8,028 nucleotides of DNA from JBBIVP01 sp037439705 [NCBI: bacterium] (GTDB taxonomy: Bacteria; JBBIVP01): NCBI GenBank assembly GCA_037439705.1, contig JBBIVP010000100.1, positions 1 through 8,028 of the forward strand, written 5' to 3'. Both the position numbers and the translations under genes were made by a program. The notes under the pieces were generated by a model that searched no databases, was not told the DNA's origin, and worked only from the letters and a program-made list of their open reading frames with translations. Below are positions 1 to 6,879 of the stretch, one piece after another. Each line of letters opens with the position of its first letter. Position 1 is the first letter of the stretch.

Positions 1-307
1 TTCTTTTCAAAAAGGGCATATCAAAGGGGAACAATATATATTTTTCACAGGAATAGGTTTTTATTCCAGAAACTAAACCCGCAAGAGGTCCTCTATCTTC
101 AAGCACATCAGGGACAGCCTTAACATCAAACCCTTCTACTCTTATATCAGCTCTTCCAGCAAGTATTACCTCATCACACACAGAGGAAAGCTCGCCAAGG
201 AGAACGAGGAGAATTTTTTTTCCGTTAAGTATAATATCAAGCTTACTTCTGCCAAACCTCCTTCCTTTGCCTCCTACAAGTAATATCCCGCATATTTCAT
301 TACTCAC
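1..307 (-). CDS. mobA: Molybdenum cofactor guanylyltransferase MobA, N-terminal part (runs off left edge)
   Basis: MobA transfers GMP from GTP to molybdopterin, forming the guanine dinucleotide cofactor used by DMSO-reductase-family enzymes such as the one encoded at 4231-6879. About 102 N-terminal residues are visible; the rest lies beyond the window. Visible marks are the nucleotide-binding signature LLVGGKGRRFGRSK (residues 9-22), the segment PDVLEDRGPLAGLVSGI (66-82), which matches the conserved region after the first strands, and the metal-binding DMP motif at 96-98 (DMPFL). The start is GTG at 307, which overlaps the regulator's TGA stop (GTGA) and lies 10 bases after an AAGGAGG. The nearest ATG is out of frame. 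Gene order makes it the fourth gene of the sensory operon. A related MobA-like nucleotidyltransferase (e.g. MocA) is the alternative, but the DMPFL and GPLAGL motifs and the molybdoenzyme context favour MobA. Confidence 0.87.
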   Translation of the reverse strand, partial: MSNEICGILLVGGKGRRFGRSKLDIILNGKKILLVLLGELSSVCDEVILAGRADIRVEGFDVKAVPDVLEDRGPLAGLVSGIKTYSCEKYILFPFDMPFLKR

Positions 308-1692
308 AGATCATATACCTCCTTATCTTCTTTTATCAGGGATATTCCGTATTTCTTTGCCTTCTTCCAGAAAGTTTTTCGTGATATACCGAGCATTCGT
401 GAAGCATCTGTCACCTTTTTTCCTGCTCTTATATAGGCGTTCCAGACGGTTTTTCTCTCGCATTCTTCCACTATCTCCTTTAAGGACTTTCCTTTCCGTG
501 AACTTTCAGAAGTGTGGGGTATGAAGTTTTTATTTCTGAGGTAAGATGGCAGGCTTTCAATTCCTATTCTGTTTTTTCCAAATGCCATTATGTGTTCAAC
601 GATGTTTTTTAGTTCCCGAACATTTCCTGGGAAGTTATGTTCTGTAAGGATGTCCATTACCACCGGGTCAATTTCAGGAAAATCCCGCCCCAATTCAATG
701 CACTTTTCTTTTATGAAATGGCTTAGAAGAAATGGTATATCATCCTTTCGTTCTCTTAGAGGAGGAATCTCTATGTGGATTACATTTATTCTATAAAACA
801 GGTCTTTTCGGAAGAGTCCTTTACTTACCATGGATTCAAGGTCTCTGTTGGTTGCACATATAAGTCTGAAGTCCACTTTCCTTTTGGTAGTTCCTCCAAG
901 TGGTTCCACCATTTTTTCCTCCAGCACCCTGAGAAGCTTTGCCTGAGAGAAGAGGGGAAGGTCTCCTATTTCATCAAGAAAAAGGGTTCCGCCGTTTGCA
1001 AGTTCAATTTTACCTTTTTTGTTGCATACAGCCCCTGTAAATGCTCCTTTTACATATCCGAACAACTCGCTTTCAATGAGATTTTCAGGAACTGCTCCGC
1101 AGTTTACAGCAACGAAATCCCATTTATATATGGTGTTTGTGCGGTGAATTACTTTTGCCACCAGTTCTTTGCCTGTTCCTGTTTCTCCTGTTATAAGCAC
1201 ACTCGCTGGAGAATCCCTCAAAGATTCTATGGTTTCTACTACCTTTCTTATTCTTCTGGAAATTCCTATTATTCCGTAATAATTGTGCGCTTCAGTGTCC
1301 ATTTTTACCTCTTTAAGCATTCTCTCAAGGGAAAGGTGATCAAGGGCTCTTTTCGCAATAATTTTCAGTTCTTCCACATCAAAGGGCTTTGTAAGATAGT
1401 GATATGCTCCTGCTTTGAGCATATTCACCGCGTTTTCTACACTTCCGTATGCAGTGATTATAATAACCTTTGTTGAGGGGTCTTTATTGATTATTTCCTT
1501 AAAAATTTCTTCTCCTGAAAGATGAGGAAGTTTGAGGTCAAGGAGTATAAGGTCAAACTGTTCTTCCTCAATGAGAGAACGTGCTTTCAAACCATCCTCT
1601 GCACTGTAAACCGTGAACCCCTCCTCTTCAAAAGCGGTTGTCATTGCGAGAAGCATGGACTTTTCATCATCTGCTATCAGAATTTTTTTCAT
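304..1692 (-). CDS. NtrC-family sigma-54-dependent response regulator
   Basis: A 462-residue transcription activator in the usual three-part layout. The receiver domain (about 1-120) has the acidic pocket D8-D9, phosphoacceptor D52, T80 and K102. The AAA+ domain (about 138-375) has Walker A GETGTGKE at 169-176, the sigma-54-contacting loop GAFTGA at 216-221 in the [15 protein letters not shown] context, Walker B around LFLDEIG (237-243), and the arginine-rich [11 protein letters not shown] and PPLRERKDD segments. The C-terminal end (about 410-450) is a Fis-type helix-turn-helix ([22 protein letters not shown]). The intact GAFTGA loop means it should drive sigma-54 RNA polymerase. The ATG at 1692 has AAGGAGG (1700-1706) seven bases upstream, inside the end of the kinase gene, so the two are coupled partners. 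Its likely target is the divergent oxidoreductase promoter; that is inference from position. Confidence 0.95.
   Translation of the reverse strand: MKKILIADDEKSMLLAMTTAFEEEGFTVYSAEDGLKARSLIEEEQFDLILLDLKLPHLSGEEIFKEIINKDPSTKVIIITAYGSVENAVNMLKAGAYHYLTKPFDVEELKIIAKRALDHLSLERMLKEVKMDTEAHNYYGIIGISRRIRKVVETIESLRDSPASVLITGETGTGKELVAKVIHRTNTIYKWDFVAVNCGAVPENLIESELFGYVKGAFTGAVCNKKGKIELANGGTLFLDEIGDLPLFSQAKLLRVLEEKMVEPLGGTTKRKVDFRLICATNRDLESMVSKGLFRKDLFYRINVIHIEIPPLRERKDDIPFLLSHFIKEKCIELGRDFPEIDPVVMDILTEHNFPGNVRELKNIVEHIMAFGKNRIGIESLPSYLRNKNFIPHTSESSRKGKSLKEIVEECERKTVWNAYIRAGKKVTDASRMLGISRKTFWKKAKKYGISLIKEDKEVYDL
318..324 (-). promoter_or_regulatory. Ribosome binding site of mobA
   Basis: AAGGAGG on the minus strand, inside the last codons of the regulator gene and 10 bases before the GTG at 307. 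It decides that start: an ATG also lies just after it but meets a stop within five codons. Confidence 0.7.
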
Positions 1693-1694
1693 TT

Positions 1695-3161
1695 TTATTC
1701 CTCCTTAACTGGGAGCAGGATTTTCACTGTGGTGCCAACATTCTCAATGCTCTCTACATATAGCTCTCCCCCGTGTTTTTCAATTATCCTCAGGCTCAAA
1801 GGCAATCCCAGTCCTGTCCCCATACCTGCTGGTTTTGTGGTGAAGAAGGGGTCAAATATGCGATGTTTTATTGTGGCTGGAATGCCGTCTCCGTTATCTG
1901 TTATTGTTATATGAACCATCCCGTTATTGAGGGTTCCTTCTATGATAATTTTTCCGTCTGGTTTATCTTTTATCGCATATAGAGCGTTCAACAAGATGTT
2001 CATTATAACTTCCTGGAGTTGCTCTTTATTTCCATATACAATACCTCCTGATGGAGGTAAATGGTCTACAAAATGTAACAGGGTTTCAGAAGTGGTTGAA
2101 GGTATGAGTAAAAGAGAGTTCTTGATTAAATCTCTTATGTTAATATTCTCTATAAGCCCATCATCCTCCTTTCTTGTGTAATCAAGAAGGCGTCTTACAA
2201 TATTTTGAACTCTGTCTAAGGATTCAAAAATTACCCTGAAATACTCTTCCCTTTTCTCTTCTGGCAGTTCCTTGGTTTTAAGTATTTTTAATAAGTTGTA
2301 TATTCCGCTTAAAGGATTGTTAAGTTCGTGTGCAAGTCCAGCGGAAAGTGTTCCAATGGCAGTAAACTTTTCAGTTTGAAGGAGTTTTTCAAATGTCTTT
2401 TCAAGTTCTGCTTTTGACTTTTCAAGATTTTCTACCATTCTGTTGAAGTTTGTTCCAAGGGTTTCAAGTTCGTCGCCTGTATTTATGTTAATTCTTTGTG
2501 AGAAATCTCCTATACCAACTAAGTTTGTTGCTGAAACGATTTCATTTATTGGTTTTGTTATTTTTGATGAGAGATAGGTGGATATCCCTATTGCTATAAT
2601 AAAAAGAAAGAGGGTGATTGCTGAGAATATGTAGTTGATTTGATTTATTACACTTTTTATATAATCCGTGGAAAAGCCCATATGAAGTTCTGCTTCATTG
2701 TTTAGTGGGAGCGCTGTCTTTATGTGGTAAATTTTCTTTTTATCTGCTTTGAAGGAGATGTAGTTCATTCCTTCGTATGTTTTCCAGCGAATGTTTCCAT
2801 CGCTGAGTTTGAGCAGGTCAATGGGAAATCCCTTTATAAATGTGTGCGACAGAATTTTGTTTCTGTCCTTCAACAAGTAGATGTACAGGATATCTGGATC
2901 GGAACTCTTTGTTTCTTTTAATATATGTGAAATGGTGGATGTGTTTTCAGTGAGCATCGGGTTGGTTATTGAGGATGAGATGTGTTTCATAATTCCAGAA
3001 AAGCGAGCCAAAAATTCAGTTTCCAGTTCCTTTACCATTATTGTGTGCACATAGAGGTATTCGGTAAGGCGCATCAGGAGAACTACTCCCGCGGTGATGC
3101 CAATTATTTTCCACCTGAGCGGGACACGAGTTATCTGAAGTTTTTTAAACATTCTTTTCAC
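1695..3161 (-). CDS. Membrane sensor histidine kinase paired with the sigma-54 regulator
   Basis: About 488 residues. A first membrane segment at about 17-38 and a second at about 176-198 enclose an extracytoplasmic domain of about 135 residues. A HAMP linker (about 198-250, with KPINEI and GDELETLGTNFNRM) and a short coiled coil follow. The HisKA domain has phosphoacceptor H278 in GLAHELNNPLSG, the NtrB-like form typical of kinases that serve sigma-54 activators. The ATPase domain has the N box (NILLNALYAI, near 388-397), G1 DNGDGIP (422-428), F box IFDPFFTTKP (435-444) and G2 GMGTGLG (446-452). All catalytic boxes are intact. I chose GTG 3161, nine bases after GAGG (3171-3174). A TTG at 3167 overlaps the upstream stop but is only three bases from that GAGG; ATG 3152 is too far. 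The extracytoplasmic domain probably contacts the upstream binding lipoprotein (inference from gene order). Confidence 0.94.
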   Translation of the reverse strand: MKRMFKKLQITRVPLRWKIIGITAGVVLLMRLTEYLYVHTIMVKELETEFLARFSGIMKHISSSITNPMLTENTSTISHILKETKSSDPDILYIYLLKDRNKILSHTFIKGFPIDLLKLSDGNIRWKTYEGMNYISFKADKKKIYHIKTALPLNNEAELHMGFSTDYIKSVINQINYIFSAITLFLFIIAIGISTYLSSKITKPINEIVSATNLVGIGDFSQRININTGDELETLGTNFNRMVENLEKSKAELEKTFEKLLQTEKFTAIGTLSAGLAHELNNPLSGIYNLLKILKTKELPEEKREEYFRVIFESLDRVQNIVRRLLDYTRKEDDGLIENINIRDLIKNSLLLIPSTTSETLLHFVDHLPPSGGIVYGNKEQLQEVIMNILLNALYAIKDKPDGKIIIEGTLNNGMVHITITDNGDGIPATIKHRIFDPFFTTKPAGMGTGLGLPLSLRIIEKHGGELYVESIENVGTTVKILLPVKEE

Positions 3162-3163
3162 TT

Positions 3164-4069
3164 TCAAAATCCTCTTTCACTCACGAATTTAAAAATTTCC
3201 TCGGAATTTTTGTAAGAGAGCATTGAGGGAGGTTCAAATCTGTCAAAGTGCAGCTTTTCAAGAATTTTTGCTCCTTCTTTATCGGTGTGCATATTAATAA
3301 GGATTTCCCTTACCTTTTGATAGAGCGGTTTTTTATACCCTGCTTTCATTACAACCGGAGGGATACCGAAAGGAGGTGATTCTTCAATAATTCTTACCCC
3401 TTTCACAATCTCAGGGTGGTCCTTTATGTAATATTTGAAAATTATATTATCCACACCAGCGGCATCAACAATTCCCTGAGCAACCATCTCAATTGATGAG
3501 TCGTGGGAGCCTGAAAATATGGTTTTTGTAAAAAACATTTCCGGGAGATAGCCTGATTTAAGAACACGATAAATGGGGTAGATTTTTCCTGTAAGCGATA
3601 AAGAATCTACAAACGCAAAACTTTTTCCCTTCAGATCTTCAAATGAATTTATATTAGAATCTCTTCTGACAATTATTAAAGAATTATATGTTTTTTTTCC
3701 ATCAACTACGGGAACTGCAAGGATTCTTACAGGAATTTCATTTTTGAGTTTGATGTATGCTCCTGTGCATATAAAGGCAATATCCACTCCTCCAAGTTTT
3801 ATGAGGTCATTCATCTGAGAGTAAGTGGAGCGCTGAATCATGGAGGCTGGCATATTCAGCTTTCTGCCTATGTACTCTATTAGTTCAGCGTAGTAGTAGA
3901 TATTCTGTGAGGGGGTAAGCATAGTTGCTATTCCGAACCTAAAGTCTTTTTCATTCCCTTCTTCTGGGTTGAGTATGACTTTCTTTTCAAGATCCACCTC
4001 TAAGGGGGTGTCATTCATTTTACATCCTGAGAAGAGCAAAAGAAATATCACAGGGAAAACTATCTTCAT
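3164..4069 (-). CDS. PhnD-like periplasmic substrate-binding lipoprotein, sensory partner of the histidine kinase
   Basis: A 301-residue protein of the phosphate/phosphite/phosphonate-binding (PhnD-like) superfamily. The N-terminus is a lipoprotein signal: K2, a hydrophobic run, then FSGC with the lipidated Cys at 16. The mature fold starts with FRFGIATMLTPSQ (43-55), followed by the family's first-lobe strand VDIAFICTGAYI (95-106), IIVRRDSNINSFEDLKGKSFAFVDSLS (132-158), a typical hinge and second lobe, and SGSHDSSIEMVAQGIVDAAGVDN (186-208). No ABC permease or ATPase gene follows; the next gene is a histidine kinase, as in AioX/ArxX/ArrX modules, so a sensing role is more likely than transport. 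C101 is the only cysteine of the mature chain besides the lipidated one and sits in the ligand-binding strand-loop region. The ligand is unknown. The gene has no visible ribosome binding site and may be translated from a nearly leaderless message. Confidence 0.88.
   Translation of the reverse strand: MKIVFPVIFLLLFSGCKMNDTPLEVDLEKKVILNPEEGNEKDFRFGIATMLTPSQNIYYYAELIEYIGRKLNMPASMIQRSTYSQMNDLIKLGGVDIAFICTGAYIKLKNEIPVRILAVPVVDGKKTYNSLIIVRRDSNINSFEDLKGKSFAFVDSLSLTGKIYPIYRVLKSGYLPEMFFTKTIFSGSHDSSIEMVAQGIVDAAGVDNIIFKYYIKDHPEIVKGVRIIEESPPFGIPPVVMKAGYKKPLYQKVREILINMHTDKEGAKILEKLHFDRFEPPSMLSYKNSEEIFKFVSERGF
3171..3174 (-). promoter_or_regulatory. Weak ribosome binding site of the histidine kinase gene
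   Basis: GAGG lies in the last codons of the binding-protein gene on the minus strand. It is nine bases before GTG 3161 and only three before TTG 3167, so it favours the GTG. It is much weaker than the sites of the oxidoreductase genes. Confidence 0.5.
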
Positions 4070-4079
4070 TTTGATATAA

Positions 4080-4108
4080 AGTCTATTTCAACAATAAAAT
4101 AATGTCAA
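4080..4108 (-). promoter_or_regulatory. Sigma-70-type promoter of the sensory/mobA operon
   Basis: On the minus strand a perfect -35 TTGACA (4103-4108) is followed by a 17-base spacer and TAGACT (4080-4085), four of six matches to the -10 consensus. The expected start point, near 4073, leaves only about four bases before the ATG at 4069, and no ribosome binding site is visible. The promoter is read from consensus match alone. Confidence 0.6.
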
Positions 4109-4110
4109 TT

Positions 4111-4156
4111 TGTTTCCAAAAAGCAACGCTATGTTCCCGATAAGAAACATTTGTTT
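4111..4156. promoter_or_regulatory. Cluster of TGTT/AACA half-sites, candidate activator binding region
   Basis: TGTT occurs on the plus strand at 4111, 4132 and 4152, steps of 21 and 20 bases, about two helical turns each. The second copy is the left arm of an imperfect 20-base dyad at 4131-4150 (arms ATGTT and AACAT, seven of ten pairs match). A second, overlapping dyad AAACA-TT-TGTTT lies at 4145-4156. Sites of this form between a sigma-54 activator operon and its probable target fit an upstream activating sequence. They lie closer to the -24 element than is usual, and the region is AT-rich, so chance matches are possible. Confidence 0.4.
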
Positions 4157-4177
4157 AACTTTTTTAAATAATTTTTC

Positions 4178-4192
4178 TGGCACGAATTTTTA
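4178..4192 (+). promoter_or_regulatory. Possible sigma-54 (-24/-12) promoter of the oxidoreductase operon
   Basis: TGGCACG at 4178-4184 is a perfect -24 element, preceded by a pyrimidine (CTGGCACG). At the required spacing the -12 element reads TTTA (4189-4192) instead of TTGC, so the invariant GC is absent and the match is incomplete. The predicted start would be near 4204, upstream of the ribosome binding site at 4217. The adjacent GAFTGA-type activator supports the reading. No other GG-N10-GC exists in this intergenic region on the plus strand. Confidence 0.45.
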
Positions 4193-4194
4193 AA

Positions 4195-4209
4195 CTCTCG
4201 TATTGAGAG
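4195..4209. repeat. Short perfect inverted repeat in the presumed leader of the oxidoreductase mRNA
   Basis: CTCTC (4195-4199) and GAGAG (4205-4209) pair perfectly across five bases (GTATT), at the predicted transcription start and eight bases before the ribosome binding site. It could be a small operator or a weak 5' hairpin. The stem is short, so it may mean nothing. Confidence 0.3.
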
Positions 4210-4216
4210 AATGATT

Positions 4217-4226
4217 AAGGAGGTGA
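4217..4226 (+). promoter_or_regulatory. Full-length ribosome binding site of the catalytic subunit gene
   Basis: AAGGAGGTGA matches the entire anti-Shine-Dalgarno tail of 16S rRNA. The same ten bases precede the next two genes (6863-6872 and 7543-7552). Spacing favours ATG 4231 over the in-frame GTG at 4228. Confidence 0.8.
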
Positions 4227-4230
4227 TGTG

Positions 4231-6879
4231 ATGAAGAAGGTAACGAGGCGTGATTTCTTAAAACTCGCTGGGGTTCTTGCTTCTGCTTCAGTTATAAATG
4301 TAGACCTTTTTGCGGAAGCATTTAGAAAAGAGAAAAACGCTCTTGAAACATCGGTAGAGTATTTCAAATCCACCTGTAAGATGTGTGTAAACTTCTGTGG
4401 AATAAATGTTAAAACAGAAAACGGTGTGCTCCGTGCAATCTATCCTGATGAAGCGAGAAGGGATTATTACAACATTGGAAACTGTCCAAAGGGAATTTCC
4501 GGGATATGGAATACCTACAATCCATACAGGGTGAAAGTGCCTTTGAAAAGAAGAAATCCTAATAAGGGTATAAATGAAGACCCTCAGTGGGAGGAGATTT
4601 CCTGGGAGGAAGCGCTCAAAGAGGTTGCGGGGAGAATTGCCCAAATCAAAAGTGATGACCCAAGAAAGATAATATGGTATCACGGGCACGGTAAGTATCT
4701 CCTACATGATGGGTGGATGAAGGCGTTCGCAAGTGCAATAGGAACCCCAAATGTGGTTCACAGAACAACAGTATGTGAGGGTGCAAAACATGTTGCTGAC
4801 GAAATCACATGGGGATATCACGAGTTCCTTCCTGACCTTGAATACACGAACTACCTCAAAAATATGGGAGGGAATTACGCCGAGGCAGATCAGTGGGCGA
4901 GATGGCTTGACCACGCAACACTTGATGCAAAGGAGAGGGGTATGAAACTCGTTGTGGTAGAGCCGAGATTGAGCAACATCGGGGCAAAGGCAGATGAGTG
5001 GGTCCCAATTCGCCCTGGAAAGGATGTTCTATTTCTTCTTGCAATGGCAAGGGTTCTCATTGACGAAGGATACATAGATAAAAATTTTCTCATCACATAC
5101 ACAAACGCACCTTATCTTATAAAAGGGGATGGAACTTTAGCAAAAGATAACAGTGGAAATCCTCTTGTCTGGGACATAGATATCAATGGACCGGTTCCTT
5201 ACGACAATGCGACGAATATAGCCCTTGAAGGTTCCTTCAACGATACTGTTTACGCTAACGGTGAAGTAAAAACTGCTTTTCAGGTATTCAAGGATTATCT
5301 AACAACCGAGAACATATCTCCGGAGGCTGTTGCTGAAGAGTGCGGGCTTTCAGCTGAACAGATAAGAAGAATTGCCATTGAGTTTGGGCAGTCTGCGAGC
5401 ATAGGTTCAACAATAAACCTTGATGGAAAGACTCTAAGGTATCGCCCAGTTGCCATTTACACATTCAGAGGTCTTGTTGCTAAAGAATACGGCACTCAAA
5501 CTTGGCGCGCAGGGCTTATAGTTATGATGCTCGTTGGAGCACTTGATGCGGTTGGTGGAGTTCTCCTTCATGAACCAGGAAAAAGTTCTGAATATATGAA
5601 CCCTTCTTCCTGTGAGTATCCTCCTTCAAGAATTGACTTAAAGAAAAGCGCATTCTTCCCACATGCCACCCACGATGTTGCACAGCAGGCACTCTTCACA
5701 GTTCCAGAACCCTCAAAATATGGCATTAATTATACGCCTGAGATGCAGATATTTTTTGCAACCAATAGACCATTCTCAACCTCAAAAGCAGAGCTTCAAC
5801 TTGAAGGCTTGAAGAATACATACAATGTCGCCATTGAAATATCAATGAGTGAGACCGCATGGTTTGCGGACATAGTTCTTCCAGATAAGACATACCTTGA
5901 AGCATACGGATATTACGGAGGAAGGTGGGTTCCACACGCAAGACACCACACGCTTCACTATCCGATAGTGAATACATACAACATTCCTTACCAGAACATT
6001 GAGATTTTGGTTGAACTTGCGAAAAGAGCAGGTTTTCTTACAGGTTCAGGCGGATTCCTTGATAAGATAAACGCTGAGTATAAATTTAGCAATCCTAATC
6101 TGGACATAAATAAAACCGATTACACCGCGGAGCAACTTATGGATGTCCTATGGAGGAACAAGACAGGACAGTCTATTGATGAAGGGAAGAAGAAGGGATT
6201 TGGTGGAGAGAAGTTTGTTACAGTAGACGAGCGTTATCTTAAGGGAGTTGAGGCCAAGTTTAAAGGCGCAGGCAAAGCGAAAATACACTTCTATTGTGAT
6301 GAACTTGTTGGGACGAAGAATGTCCTTCTTACGAAGTTGAATAATGTCAAAGAGGTTTTCAAGGAGTGGTATGAAGTTACTGATGGGGAACTTAACTCAC
6401 TCATTGAAACAAAGCTTTCACCCCTGCCAAGAAAGGACCACGCATATCCTGTTTCTTACAGGAAATCTACCAATTATCCTTATTACTTGATCACATTCAA
6501 AAGAATGTATAGAAATCAGAGCGGATACTGCAACATAAATCCAGTTCTAAATCAGGTCGCTCACGATGCGGATACAAATCATATCTGGATAAATCCTGAA
6601 ACAGCAAATGCTCTGAGTATAAAAGACGGCGATGCGGTGATAATTGAATCAAGGGTTGGAGAGCTTGAAGGAATAGCAAAGCTTACAGAAGGCATAAGAC
6701 CTGACACGGTTGCTGTATCATACCACTATGGACAGTGGAGCGGAGGATATCCTGACTGGGCAAAGAAAGGAACATGGATAAATAAAATTTTGGAATACCA
6801 TCCTGACATGCTTTCAGGGATGAACAGCTTTAACGATACAAAGGTGATTATAAGAAAGAAACAAGGAGGTGAAGAATGA
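4231..6879 (+). CDS. Tat-exported molybdopterin oxidoreductase, catalytic subunit (Arr/Arx/Psr/Phs/Ttr group)
   Basis: An 882-residue catalytic subunit of the DMSO reductase family. It begins with a twin-arginine signal (TRRDFLK, R6-R7, then a hydrophobic run), so it is folded with its cofactors and exported across the inner membrane. The [4Fe-4S] site is C49-x2-C52-x3-C56-x28-C85. The segment TYNPYRVKVPLKRRNP followed by GINEDP (about 95-118) is of the type seen in Arr/Psr-like enzymes. Cys182 in HRTTVCEGAKH lies where the Mo ligand is found, marking a cysteine-ligated enzyme. VVVEPRLSNIGAKADEWVPIRPG (about 241-263) and the C-terminal dinucleotide-binding domain (about 745-875, with HIWINPETANALSIKDGD, TEGIRPDTV and SGMNSFNDTKVII) bind the two guanine dinucleotides. 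Length and domain order look complete. The Mo-site residues differ from what I recall of ArrA, so the substrate is open: arsenic, selenium or sulfur oxyanions or polysulfide are candidates. It is translated together with the ferredoxin subunit (ATGA overlap). Confidence 0.93.
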   Translation: MKKVTRRDFLKLAGVLASASVINVDLFAEAFRKEKNALETSVEYFKSTCKMCVNFCGINVKTENGVLRAIYPDEARRDYYNIGNCPKGISGIWNTYNPYRVKVPLKRRNPNKGINEDPQWEEISWEEALKEVAGRIAQIKSDDPRKIIWYHGHGKYLLHDGWMKAFASAIGTPNVVHRTTVCEGAKHVADEITWGYHEFLPDLEYTNYLKNMGGNYAEADQWARWLDHATLDAKERGMKLVVVEPRLSNIGAKADEWVPIRPGKDVLFLLAMARVLIDEGYIDKNFLITYTNAPYLIKGDGTLAKDNSGNPLVWDIDINGPVPYDNATNIALEGSFNDTVYANGEVKTAFQVFKDYLTTENISPEAVAEECGLSAEQIRRIAIEFGQSASIGSTINLDGKTLRYRPVAIYTFRGLVAKEYGTQTWRAGLIVMMLVGALDAVGGVLLHEPGKSSEYMNPSSCEYPPSRIDLKKSAFFPHATHDVAQQALFTVPEPSKYGINYTPEMQIFFATNRPFSTSKAELQLEGLKNTYNVAIEISMSETAWFADIVLPDKTYLEAYGYYGGRWVPHARHHTLHYPIVNTYNIPYQNIEILVELAKRAGFLTGSGGFLDKINAEYKFSNPNLDINKTDYTAEQLMDVLWRNKTGQSIDEGKKKGFGGEKFVTVDERYLKGVEAKFKGAGKAKIHFYCDELVGTKNVLLTKLNNVKEVFKEWYEVTDGELNSLIETKLSPLPRKDHAYPVSYRKSTNYPYYLITFKRMYRNQSGYCNINPVLNQVAHDADTNHIWINPETANALSIKDGDAVIIESRVGELEGIAKLTEGIRPDTVAVSYHYGQWSGGYPDWAKKGTWINKILEYHPDMLSGMNSFNDTKVIIRKKQGGEE
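6863..6872 (+). promoter_or_regulatory. Ribosome binding site of the ferredoxin subunit gene
   Basis: AAGGAGGTGA inside the final codons of the catalytic subunit gene, three bases before ATG 6876. It is identical to the sites at 4217 and 7543. Confidence 0.75.

Noticed and set aside
775-1476. 233-codon open frame on the plus strand opposite the response regulator
   Set aside because: The product is rich in Phe, Cys, Ser and Tyr with no recognisable motif, and it lies wholly antisense to a gene with intact receiver and AAA+ motifs.
3164-4069. Phosphonate or phosphate ABC transporter component
   Set aside because: The fold is PhnD-like, but no permease or ATPase gene is adjacent and the gene is joined to a histidine kinase and regulator, which points to sensing.
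4120-4138. GG/GC pair on the minus strand resembling a -24/-12 sigma-54 promoter for the sensory operon
   Set aside because: The spacing between GG and GC is 11 rather than the required 10 bases, the -24 box is poor, and a better sigma-70-type promoter lies just downstream.
4288-4689. 133-codon open frame on the minus strand within the catalytic subunit gene
   Set aside because: It is antisense to the conserved [4Fe-4S] and cofactor-binding region, has no ribosome binding site I can see, and its translation shows no family features.
4231-6879. Firm assignment as respiratory arsenate reductase (arrA) or arsenite oxidase (arxA)
   Set aside because: The overall sequence type and the sensor module fit, but the residues around Cys182 do not match the ArrA pattern I recall, and no arsenic genes are visible.
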